Shown here: piece by piece, positions 39,291 to 46,718 of the stretch | Layout: every line of letters begins with the position of its first letter | Numbering within the stretch: position 1 is the first letter of the stretch | Assembly: GCF_001269985.1 (NCBI RefSeq) | Contig: NZ_BBZB01000001.1 | Coordinates: 1,798,001-1,862,000, forward strand | DNA length: 64,000 bases | Direction of reading: 5' to 3' | From: Pseudoalteromonas sp. '520P1 No. 423' | Lineage (GTDB): Bacteria > Pseudomonadota > Gammaproteobacteria > Enterobacterales > Alteromonadaceae | Made by a program: the position numbers and the translations under genes | Notes under the pieces: model-generated | What the model was told of the DNA's origin: nothing | Database searches by the model: none | Seen by the model: only the letters and a program-made list of their open reading frames with translations

Positions 39291-40851
39291 ATGCGCATAT
39301 AGTCTTGTTGCGAGAGCTTATTTACAATCGCCTTACTGCTCTTGGGGTGAAACGAATAAAGAAATGTTTAATGTAAAGCATGTACGGATTAATGTAATAC
39401 TTCCTGGGCGTTTAACTGCTTTTGCAGAGCTGACGGCTCATTCAATAGATGAAGTACGTGTAAAAGCCACAGGGCATGTATTGTTTGGGTTAGGGCTAAT
39501 TGATATTAAGTCGCGTGAGCGACTTATCAATACAAGCACTGAAACAGGAGAGAGGGCTTTTGGCTCAAGCTTACTTGCCGTTTCTAAGCTTACTTTTGCT
39601 CAAGAGATAAAAGCGTGTCCATTGTGTGTTATAGCTGATGAGGCTAAGTATGGCGTTCCGTATTGGCATATTATTCATCAATATCATGGTGTATCAGTTT
39701 GCCCTAAGCACGGCGTTAGATTGGCCGTTCACAAAACAGGTGAGGGTGGAATAAATCATCAATATGTTTTGCCTTTATGGGAAAAAGATGAAGAAATAAA
39801 GCCTTCAAATATTACTGAGAAAACTCTTAGCCGTTACATTGAAAAATTACATGAGCTTCTTTGCGTCTTTACGCCAATCACACCGCTCAATAAATTGTAC
39901 CAACAATGGTTATCAGACAGAGAGTTATTAACTAGTAATGGTCATATACGCTGGAGAATTTTAAAACCACAACTGCTTTCTTATTGGCACTCGTTATTTT
40001 GCTCTATTGAGCCAGTACTACCTCTAGAGCTAAAAGGTTTTCAGTTTGTTCCTATCATGGTTCACAAGCCCAGAAATATGCATTACATCAAACATGTGTT
40101 GCTAATGGCTTTTCTGAGTAGAACGCCGGAAGAATTTTTTAACGGGCCAGCTGAAGCTGAACAAGAGTGCGAGGCTAAAGTAAAGCCAGCAAGAAATATT
40201 GAAGAGCGTGCACTTGAACTGCTATTTGCAGGCAACTCAATGAGAAGTGTCGCTTCCCAGCTATCATGCAGTATTGGCTATCTGAAGCAACTAGCTTTAC
40301 GAAATAACATTGAGATAGAAAGGCGGCGTCAGCACATTTCTGCTGATATTGAACGCACGGTTTGGCGAAAGGCTTTTTACGGTATACACCGTGAAGTCAT
40401 CGCAAATGAGCTTGATATTTCAGTCGGTGCAGTTGAGCAAATCATTCAAAGTCACCAAGGACTATCACAGTGGCGTCATCATTTACTGATGGTCAGGCGC
40501 TTAATGGCTCATCAGAAAGAGTTATTGGCGTTTACGGTCTCACATCCAGGAAAACCCAGAAACTATATTAAAGAGCACTGTGGCGCGTATATGTGGCTAT
40601 ATAAAAACGATAAAGACTGGTTATATCAACATTTGCCACCTCCACAATCTCGTATTTATTATCCAAGCGTTGATTGGAGTGCACGAGACATCGTTTTAGT
40701 CGCCCAACTCATGTCGTTAAAACCGATATATAGCTCATTATCGCAAATAGACAGAGAGCTAGGTGGGCATGGCTGGCTTTTGAAATATAGGAATCAGCTG
40801 CCGATGTCATTAGAGTTTGCTAAAAAACTATTGGTATTGCCAAAGGTGTGA
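39262..40851 (+). CDS. tnsD: TnsD-like target-selection protein (TniQ domain plus DNA-binding tail)
   Basis: About 529 aa from the ATG at 39262 (AGGA upstream); an ATG at 39253 is also in frame. N-terminal TniQ domain starts FPGECAYSLVARAYL; the zinc-binding block is ACPLCVIADEAKYGVPYWH with H and C in HQYHGVSVCPKHG. The C-terminal half has repeated helix-turn-helix-like segments (SMRSVASQLSCSIGYLKQLAL, VIANELDISVGAVEQII) suited to sequence-specific binding. By analogy with Tn7 TnsD at glmS, this is the best candidate to recognise the 3' end of gcvP, next to which the element lies. That target is inferred. Confidence 0.85.
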   Translation: MNQLVWFPGECAYSLVARAYLQSPYCSWGETNKEMFNVKHVRINVILPGRLTAFAELTAHSIDEVRVKATGHVLFGLGLIDIKSRERLINTSTETGERAFGSSLLAVSKLTFAQEIKACPLCVIADEAKYGVPYWHIIHQYHGVSVCPKHGVRLAVHKTGEGGINHQYVLPLWEKDEEIKPSNITEKTLSRYIEKLHELLCVFTPITPLNKLYQQWLSDRELLTSNGHIRWRILKPQLLSYWHSLFCSIEPVLPLELKGFQFVPIMVHKPRNMHYIKHVLLMAFLSRTPEEFFNGPAEAEQECEAKVKPARNIEERALELLFAGNSMRSVASQLSCSIGYLKQLALRNNIEIERRRQHISADIERTVWRKAFYGIHREVIANELDISVGAVEQIIQSHQGLSQWRHHLLMVRRLMAHQKELLAFTVSHPGKPRNYIKEHCGAYMWLYKNDKDWLYQHLPPPQSRIYYPSVDWSARDIVLVAQLMSLKPIYSSLSQIDRELGGHGWLLKYRNQLPMSLEFAKKLLVLPKV

Positions 40852-41177
40852 GTATGATTACGGAAATTAGAGAGTGGTTTATCGTTGGAATATGTGAACG
40901 TAATTTTTCTGAAGAACAGTACCAAGGCTCTGTTGTCTGGGGGATAGTAGTTCACGATGAAACCATGAGGTTTTCCCCTGGTGATTACGTTTGTTCGTCA
41001 TTAATAAAAACAATAATACAGGAAGAAAATCGAGTGTTCACAAATTCGGGTAGCACGTATTTGTTGCTGGGTGATGGCAATGAAGTCAAGATTTACTTGA
41101 ATGAATTTCCACTATTACGAAAAGGGTTTAGTCCTGTTGAAATTAAGAAAATAAGAGCAGCCGGCGTTAATACATGA
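40848..41177 (+). CDS. Small conserved-looking protein ending the tns operon
   Basis: 109 aa from GTG 40848 (an ATG lies two codons on), overlapping the tnsD stop by 4 bp, so clearly co-translated with tns. It contains SVVWGIVVHDETMRFSPGDYVCSS, which resembles a small domain (possibly DUF6957) I have seen in Pseudomonas and Vibrio mobile regions; from memory, not certain. It occupies the place of tnsE but is far too small and unrelated to TnsE (about 540 aa). Role unknown. Confidence 0.65.
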   Translation: MSMITEIREWFIVGICERNFSEEQYQGSVVWGIVVHDETMRFSPGDYVCSSLIKTIIQEENRVFTNSGSTYLLLGDGNEVKIYLNEFPLLRKGFSPVEIKKIRAAGVNT

Positions 41178-41299
41178 AGTTATTACTTGTCGGTAGGGGC
41201 GTTAGTTCCATAGTTGCCTAAAATCATAATGTTTGCTAGATTAATTGTAAGCTTTATCACAGGCTCTAAAGTCTGATAATAGTGTTAATGCATATGACC

Positions 41300-41410
41300 C
41301 CTTTAGGGAAAGTGCAAGGCGGGCAGCCTTCGTTATTAGATACAAACCACACGGTTGTATGGTGATATTAAATTAGGGAAATTCCAAGCGGAATTCCTTT
41401 CCGCTAGCTG
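41300..41410 (+). other. Structured non-coding region before the small nuclease gene
   Basis: 41178-41454 has no gene. Three short hairpins follow one another: AAGGC/GCCTT (41316-41330), ATACAA/TTGTAT (41340-41360) and AGCGGAA/TTCCGCT (41387-41405, 7 bp perfect). This could be a structured leader or a small RNA of the downstream gene. I do not recognise a family. Confidence 0.4.
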
Positions 41411-41454
41411 AAGACCCACTGGCATGCGGCATTAATTTTATATCGGATATAACT

Positions 41455-41853
41455 ATGCCTGTTAAAAACGAAAACCGCACAGCACCCGCAAATCAGTACT
41501 ATAAAAACACCTCTTTTGAAACGTTAGCCGCCAGTTGGTTTACCTATGATGGCTGGGAAGTTTTTGTTCCTGTAATTGACCATGATATGAAAACAGACCT
41601 ACTAGTTAGTGATGGCGTTAACTTCTATCGTATTCAAATTAAAACTGTTGAGTCGGCAGATGAATCTCATATTGTTGAAAATAAGTGGGGCGATGCCAAG
41701 ATTGATTACGTCATCTATTTTTCGAAAAGCGCAAATTGGGGGTATATAACCAAGCCGTTTAATCAACGAAGGAAGCGATTAAATGCTAAAGGCCATATAC
41801 GCTTTCATCCTCACCATAAGCCGTTTATAAAAGCGTTTAATGCAATGGATTAA
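41455..41853 (+). CDS. Small PD-(D/E)XK-type nuclease-like protein
   Basis: 132 aa. The arrangement of a helix with Glu (SFETLAASWF), DHDMKTDLLVSDG and the strand YRIQIKTVES fits the minimal E...D...(Q/E)xK core of the PD-(D/E)XK family, including the group I intron-associated type. The C-terminus is basic (NQRRKRLNAKGHIRFHPHHKPF). A lone gene in the transposon cargo; it could be a resolvase-like nuclease, a homing-type remnant or a defence nuclease. Confidence 0.65.
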   Translation: MPVKNENRTAPANQYYKNTSFETLAASWFTYDGWEVFVPVIDHDMKTDLLVSDGVNFYRIQIKTVESADESHIVENKWGDAKIDYVIYFSKSANWGYITKPFNQRRKRLNAKGHIRFHPHHKPFIKAFNAMD

Positions 41854-41930
41854 ATGCCTTATTTGCTTTTTGTACAACTAGAAGAATTAATGTACTTTAA
41901 TCGATGATGACATATCTTTGCGCATGTCAC

Positions 41931-42308
41931 TTACAGCCTGTCGCATATTGGCCCTCCAGGTTGTTTGATTAAAGTCAGGAGTAGTTGAAGCATTTTTTTC
42001 TCTTTAGCTAACCTAAATACTATTTCCATAGTGTTTTCTAAATTTTTAGGAGCGGTGCCATCTTTAAATAATATATGAATTTGTTGAGAAATATCCCTAA
42101 TTTCATATGTCCAATTATCAAGTGATGTTTGATTTTTTGGTGTATGAGATGCCTTAGACACTAGAGTGCCAAAAAGCTTATAACGTTCTTGCTCTAACCA
42201 TTTGTTGAATTCACGCTTTTCTGTTAATCGGTTTCCCCAAAATAGTGTGACAAGCTGACCTGCCATGCCTCCAGCTAATACTGCTGTACCAATGCTTTCC
42301 CAACTCAT
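41931..42308 (-). CDS. Small membrane-anchored protein of unknown function
   Basis: 125 aa. One N-terminal membrane segment (IGTAVLAGGMAGQLVTLFWG, about 6-25), then a helical cytoplasmic part starting RLTEKREFNKWLEQERYKLF. Small proteins of this form are common in defence islands, some as membrane effectors, but nothing here proves that. Not recognised. Confidence 0.6.
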   Translation of the reverse strand: MSWESIGTAVLAGGMAGQLVTLFWGNRLTEKREFNKWLEQERYKLFGTLVSKASHTPKNQTSLDNWTYEIRDISQQIHILFKDGTAPKNLENTMEIVFRLAKEKKMLQLLLTLIKQPGGPICDRL

Positions 42309-42519
42309 TGTTATTTCCTATTAAATAATCATTAGTGATATTAAGTCGTTGATGTTCTTTGTTAGCTAATGGAAAGTGAACCTGAAGTGGTTATTAGTAT
42401 TCTTAATCCTAAACAGCATAATAGTTTACCATTAGCGATGTGGAGTTATATTTCAGTTTTTTTTTTCACAGAATTAGTATTTAAACTCTTATTTTTAAGC
42501 ATCAAGGATTTTAAGGTAT

Positions 42520-43665
42520 TTATATTAATCCTTCTTGCTGTAATATTTTTTTAAAAATCAACTCAGTTTTATTTCCGTAATTTATATCAACACTTTTAGC
42601 AAAATTTATCTTTCCTGATATTATATTTATCATCCCAAAAATTGAATTAAAATGACTGTGTTGTGAGTGCTCTATTATGCCAAACTCTTGGATTCCACGA
42701 ATGTGAAAGTTTAGGCGCTGTTTGAAAGACTTAGTTAGTTTAGGGGTATCTCCATCAACATTAAGCCCTAAAATAACCTTACTCTTACTAGGTGGTATTA
42801 TTTTTGTTTTCTTTGAATTTAATTGGTAATGATGTTTTTTTAATATTTTCGATACCTCAGTAATAAAAGCTTTTGCATGTTTCCGGTTAAATTTTTTATC
42901 ACCTGTCGAAAAGCTAAGGTCATCTGAATACCTTGTGTAAACTAAGGAGTACCTTTGGGCAATGCTTTGTAATTCAATATCCGCACTTTTAAAAATAATA
43001 TTTGATAAATGAGGACTGGTTGGAGAGCCTTGAGGTAAATGGCCAAACCTTTTTATTTTTAGAGAACTATAAGGTGAAGTAGATCTTTTGTTCCTATATT
43101 TCACCCAATGCTTTATGGATGAGCTATGATCAAATTCAGTATTGATTGTACATAACCTAGCCATTTCAAAAGAAACTAATGAGTTGTAATTCTGACTTTT
43201 AAAAACGTCGTAAACTTGAGATTCTTGTATAGAACCAAAAAAATTATTTATATCTAGTTTGATCAACCACTTTGATTCTACATGTTCTTGAGCACACTTA
43301 ATAATTGATGCGCCTTTATGGTATGAATAACATCGCCAATGAGGCTCAATGTTTATTAGAATATTTTGGGCTATCCATTTTTGTACTAGCTTTAAATCAT
43401 CATTTGGCGATGAAATGTCACGATACCCAGACACTTTTTTCTTCAGGTTGTATACCAAATAAGGGTTAGAGTTTCTCAAAACAATGTTCCTCAAAACAAT
43501 GTAATGAACCCCTGTAATGTGACTGATGTGTTTTAGGCTGTGTATATAAGAAAGAGATTTAGACTCTTTTTCATGTGAAGACTCAAGTATGGTAAGGAGT
43601 TTTTCTTTAGAAAAGCCTTTTGATAATCCAGTTTTAAGGTACGAATGAGTAGGGCCGATTGTCAC
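42520..43665 (-). CDS. Retron-type reverse transcriptase
   Basis: 381 aa, the usual length for a retron RT. RT blocks in order: RDISSPNDDLKLVQKWI, KLDINNFFGSI (first catalytic Asp), LPQGSPTSPHLSN, the active site YSDD in YTRYSDDLSFS, and LGLNVDG in the place of the retron-specific region after the palm. It would copy the msd part of a cognate RNA into cDNA that stays linked to the RNA. The RNA candidate lies directly 5' of the gene and the PRTase-like gene upstream is the expected effector. Retrons of this make are anti-phage systems in which the effector is released when phage disturbs the RT-cDNA complex. Confidence 0.88.
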   Translation of the reverse strand: MTIGPTHSYLKTGLSKGFSKEKLLTILESSHEKESKSLSYIHSLKHISHITGVHYIVLRNIVLRNSNPYLVYNLKKKVSGYRDISSPNDDLKLVQKWIAQNILINIEPHWRCYSYHKGASIIKCAQEHVESKWLIKLDINNFFGSIQESQVYDVFKSQNYNSLVSFEMARLCTINTEFDHSSSIKHWVKYRNKRSTSPYSSLKIKRFGHLPQGSPTSPHLSNIIFKSADIELQSIAQRYSLVYTRYSDDLSFSTGDKKFNRKHAKAFITEVSKILKKHHYQLNSKKTKIIPPSKSKVILGLNVDGDTPKLTKSFKQRLNFHIRGIQEFGIIEHSQHSHFNSIFGMINIISGKINFAKSVDINYGNKTELIFKKILQQEGLI

Positions 43666-43841
43666 TGAGCTACCTTTATGAATATATTAAAAATAATAAA
43701 ATATAAAATTTATCTTAACCAAAATATTAACAACACCGTTAATACCTAAAGTATCTTTTAAAGCATACTTTCACTCAAATCATGAGTCTGTACATCTAAC
43801 AAGTAGACGCCCAATTGAAAATCAACCGGAACACTAGCTCA
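43666..43841 (-). ncRNA. Candidate retron msr-msd RNA
   Basis: The 197-bp gap between the PRTase stop and the RT start is bounded by an inverted repeat TGAGCTA (43841-43835, minus) and TAGCTCA (43672-43666), the arrangement of retron a1 and a2. Between them are short stem-loops: ACTCA/TGAGT, AAAGTAT/ATACTTT and TATTAAC/GTTAATA, as expected of an msr, then an AT-rich stretch that may be msd. The exact priming G and msd ends cannot be fixed by eye. Confidence 0.6.
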
Positions 43842-43862
43842 AAACAAAAGGCCCTGCTCAAG

Positions 43863-45026
43863 CTACGGAGGGTAGTATAGTTGTTCATTGATTTCAATAG
43901 GTTTTTTTATGTTACTTAAAGAATTAAGCTCAATAACACCTTGTTGTGTTATTGAGACTTGCTCTTTATTCTTTTCCAACATTTTAAGTTTTACACACAA
44001 GTTAATATAATGTGCCAGATCTAGAGAGTTGAGACCTTCAACCTTTCTTAAGGAGCGTAAACTCATAGGTGAGGCTGATGATAAGGTTCTGAGTATCAAT
44101 CCTATGATATTTGATACTGTTCTTTTAACTTTAATGTGTGAAGCTTGATATTTAAATTTTTCATCTACAGCTCTTCCTGAAAACAAAGCACACCAAGATT
44201 TACTTAAGCCAGTTATTTTACTATTTTTTGGAAAATACTGTTTTATGTCTTTATAAAAGATAGTTGGCAAATTATTAGGAGCTGAATGCTCAAATACTAC
44301 TCTAACAGCAGTATCTTGAAAGCCAATAGGCTTTCTTTCTTCGCGGAAAGAATAATCTTTACAAAGTTTTAAATATGACTCAGATAATGGTAGCTTGTGA
44401 AATGTAGGACACTTATTAATAGCAGTTAGATTTATGCTTGCATGTTTTTCTTCAGCCCATCGGTTAATAGATGCCTCACCAGTTTCTGATGCCATAAACG
44501 CCACAATATGAACTTTTATTTTATCCTGAGATATTAAATTTTTTATTTTTTCATTTCGATATATAGCGTCTAGAAAGTCACATACACGTTTGCCTGACCC
44601 AATCAGATCGTCAACTAAAATCAATGCTTTAGCTTTTCTATGAATTAATTCATTTAAACTAGGTGCCTTACCATTTTTTCTTATTATTTTTTTTACGTTA
44701 TACCTAGATAATTGAGTTATTAAATTTGATACATAAGCTTCACTACCTAGATATTCTTCTGATGATTGTGTTAATGGTGCTATATCATTATCTTGTGGAA
44801 AGTAGCTTTCAGTCTTATCTTTTAGTTCACGGACTGGGATAATCCCTACTCCGGAGTAAGGGGTCATTTTATCTTTAGTCATTAGACTAATTTCTCTAAA
44901 CACATGACTCGTTTCATAGTACATTAGCTCATCAACTAGCTGCCTTGCTAAGGCTCTATCCTTTGGAAGAAACTGTTTAATCCAAGGTTGAACTACTGGT
45001 AAATTAGATAATTTATTAATACCCAA
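43863..45026 (-). CDS. Retron-associated PRTase-like effector with winged-helix tail
   Basis: 387 aa. The PRPP-binding motif of type I phosphoribosyltransferases is seen as ALILVDDLIGSGKR (residues about 134-147). The C-terminal 80 residues look like a winged helix (MSLRSLRKVEGLNSLDLAHY, LKMLEKNKEQVSITQQGVIEL). PRTase-type conflict proteins with a winged helix are a known effector class beside retron RTs (type III in the usual scheme, as I recall). It may act as a toxin on nucleotides or nucleic acid when freed. It is followed by the ncRNA and RT in one transcript. Confidence 0.78.
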   Translation of the reverse strand: MGINKLSNLPVVQPWIKQFLPKDRALARQLVDELMYYETSHVFREISLMTKDKMTPYSGVGIIPVRELKDKTESYFPQDNDIAPLTQSSEEYLGSEAYVSNLITQLSRYNVKKIIRKNGKAPSLNELIHRKAKALILVDDLIGSGKRVCDFLDAIYRNEKIKNLISQDKIKVHIVAFMASETGEASINRWAEEKHASINLTAINKCPTFHKLPLSESYLKLCKDYSFREERKPIGFQDTAVRVVFEHSAPNNLPTIFYKDIKQYFPKNSKITGLSKSWCALFSGRAVDEKFKYQASHIKVKRTVSNIIGLILRTLSSASPMSLRSLRKVEGLNSLDLAHYINLCVKLKMLEKNKEQVSITQQGVIELNSLSNIKKPIEINEQLYYPP

Positions 45027-45083
45027 AAACTACTCCTTATTAACTACCCAAGCATTTAATTCTATTGAAATTATTATCACAAA

Positions 45084-46364
45084 TTATAGTTTACCTTGAA
45101 AGATATTTTCCTGATGATACTTAAGGTAGTTGGCTATTTCAGGGGTTATCTTCCTTAATGCCATCTTATTATTTATGTTGAGTGTGCCTAAATCTTCATT
45201 AGACAATAAAAGGGATATCAGAATGGCTCCACGACTATTAAAGCTAATAAAGCCACCGTCAAATAATGAATCTAGATTTGGTGATAATAATAACCCATTA
45301 TTAGGATCTACTTTCTCTTGTGGGGTAGAATCTTTCCAGGGCTTTATATGTGAAGCCTTTAACACTGAAAATAACAGACATCCTGTAACTGAGCATCCCT
45401 CCCAATATATATGCAAGTTTTTTCTGAATAAGCTTTGACCAATTCTAGCTTTAGTAATAACTTCTCTTTCTTCACCTACTTGTTGTTCATTACTTTCATG
45501 TAAGACAATTGATTTTAAATTATAAGTATTAAAGAATCTTAGTGCGGCCTGAGAGGTTCCATTATTTGAACAGGGTAGAAACATATCTTGTTTAAAATTG
45601 GCTGTATCACTTACAGTATGAAAAAGTTGGTCATTTGTTCCGGAGCACGAACACGGCGATTTGTTTCCAATGGCATGGTCTTTGGGGATTATGCTACCGT
45701 CAGCAATTTTTAACTCAGGATGTGCTTTCGCTACTTTTTCTAATACTGCCTTTATTTCTTTAACTGTTAATGGGCAACCAACCAATTTTGATTCAAATTT
45801 TCTTAGTATTACATTAGAAAATACAATGTCGAACTTATCGTGATTGGTAAGCTTTAAGCTGTTGATTCTCGAAAATTCAACTTCTGACACTCTTAAATTT
45901 AATTCATTAACTTTCCAACCGGCTTTTATCCAAATTTGTGCCCATGGATGTGAACCATTGGACTTAGAGTTAGCCCACCATGCGACATACTTACGTGCAC
46001 TTGCAGGTAAAGTATTACCCAGTATCATCTCAATATCTTGGAATGAAAGTGTTACAGAATTTCCTGTTAATTGATTAAAATAATCTGCTAGTAATGAATA
46101 TTTACTAGAACTATTTTCTCTTCGATCGAGAACAATATAACCCCTTTTTTTAAGATAATCTTTTGCCATTACAGCAGTGAAATTATCAAATGTATTACCA
46201 AATGCATATTTTGATGCTAGAAATATGACATATTTTGGGGGGTAAGGCTTGTTGTTATGTAAATAATCATAATGAATTGATTCTCTATTTTTAGGGATTT
46301 CACTATTCTCAATTTCTTGTATTGCACTTTCAATGTGATTAAATTCTATTCCATTAGGAATCAT
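45084..46364 (-). CDS. HNH endonuclease, McrA-like restriction protein
   Basis: 426 aa. Three parts: an N-terminal domain (YPPKYVIFLASKYAFG) like the head domain of ScoMcrA-type modified-DNA restriction enzymes; a middle domain with LSFQDIEMILGNTLPASARK and WWANSK...AWxxAGW-type residues, resembling a domain of unknown function (I believe DUF7662) common in such enzymes; and a C-terminal HNH nuclease (CSVTGC, LKASHIKPW, NNGLLLSPNLDSLFDGGFI). Likely a type IV-like restriction protein against modified phage DNA. It lies 57 bp upstream of the PRTase gene on the same strand and may share its transcript. Confidence 0.78.
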   Translation of the reverse strand: MIPNGIEFNHIESAIQEIENSEIPKNRESIHYDYLHNNKPYPPKYVIFLASKYAFGNTFDNFTAVMAKDYLKKRGYIVLDRRENSSSKYSLLADYFNQLTGNSVTLSFQDIEMILGNTLPASARKYVAWWANSKSNGSHPWAQIWIKAGWKVNELNLRVSEVEFSRINSLKLTNHDKFDIVFSNVILRKFESKLVGCPLTVKEIKAVLEKVAKAHPELKIADGSIIPKDHAIGNKSPCSCSGTNDQLFHTVSDTANFKQDMFLPCSNNGTSQAALRFFNTYNLKSIVLHESNEQQVGEEREVITKARIGQSLFRKNLHIYWEGCSVTGCLLFSVLKASHIKPWKDSTPQEKVDPNNGLLLSPNLDSLFDGGFISFNSRGAILISLLLSNEDLGTLNINNKMALRKITPEIANYLKYHQENIFQGKL

Positions 46365-46626
46365 ATTTTTTACTCTTTATATATTCAATTATTTATAATT
46401 TTTTTCATGATATTAGTTTGATGTTCTACTGTTAATTCTTAGTGTGATGGTTAAGTGAAACTGACTACGGATTTGTATCCAAACCAGCATGAATCTTGTC
46501 AGTTTAATTCGTTTATTACAATCAAAAGTCCAAACATCTTGTTGACATCATTGAATATTATCCTTAAGCTAAAATAAGACTATCGCAGTCGGCTACTGAG
46601 CATGTTTGCTCTACTTTACTTTTCCG

Positions 46627-46718
46627 CTCCCCTCTATTGTACGGGAGGTTTCAACTGCAACCGGATATAGATCCGGATTCTTTTTGTGAAACCTAATTCT
46701 CAGTTTATGGAGAAAACT
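46627..46718 (+). promoter_or_regulatory. Structured leader of the 736-aa gene
   Basis: CTCCC/GGGAG (46627-46647) overlaps an alternative larger hairpin AGGTTTCA (46646-46653)/TGAAACCT (46687-46694) that encloses CCGGAT-ATAG-ATCCGG (46661-46676) followed by T5. The two folds share bases, the design of an attenuator. 46365-46626 upstream is AT-rich with no gene. Confidence 0.5.

Noticed and set aside
42369..42554. 61-codon plus-strand frame with hydrophobic residues
   Set aside because: No ribosome site, overlaps the RT 3' end in antisense, and AT-rich DNA easily encodes Phe/Leu/Ile runs.
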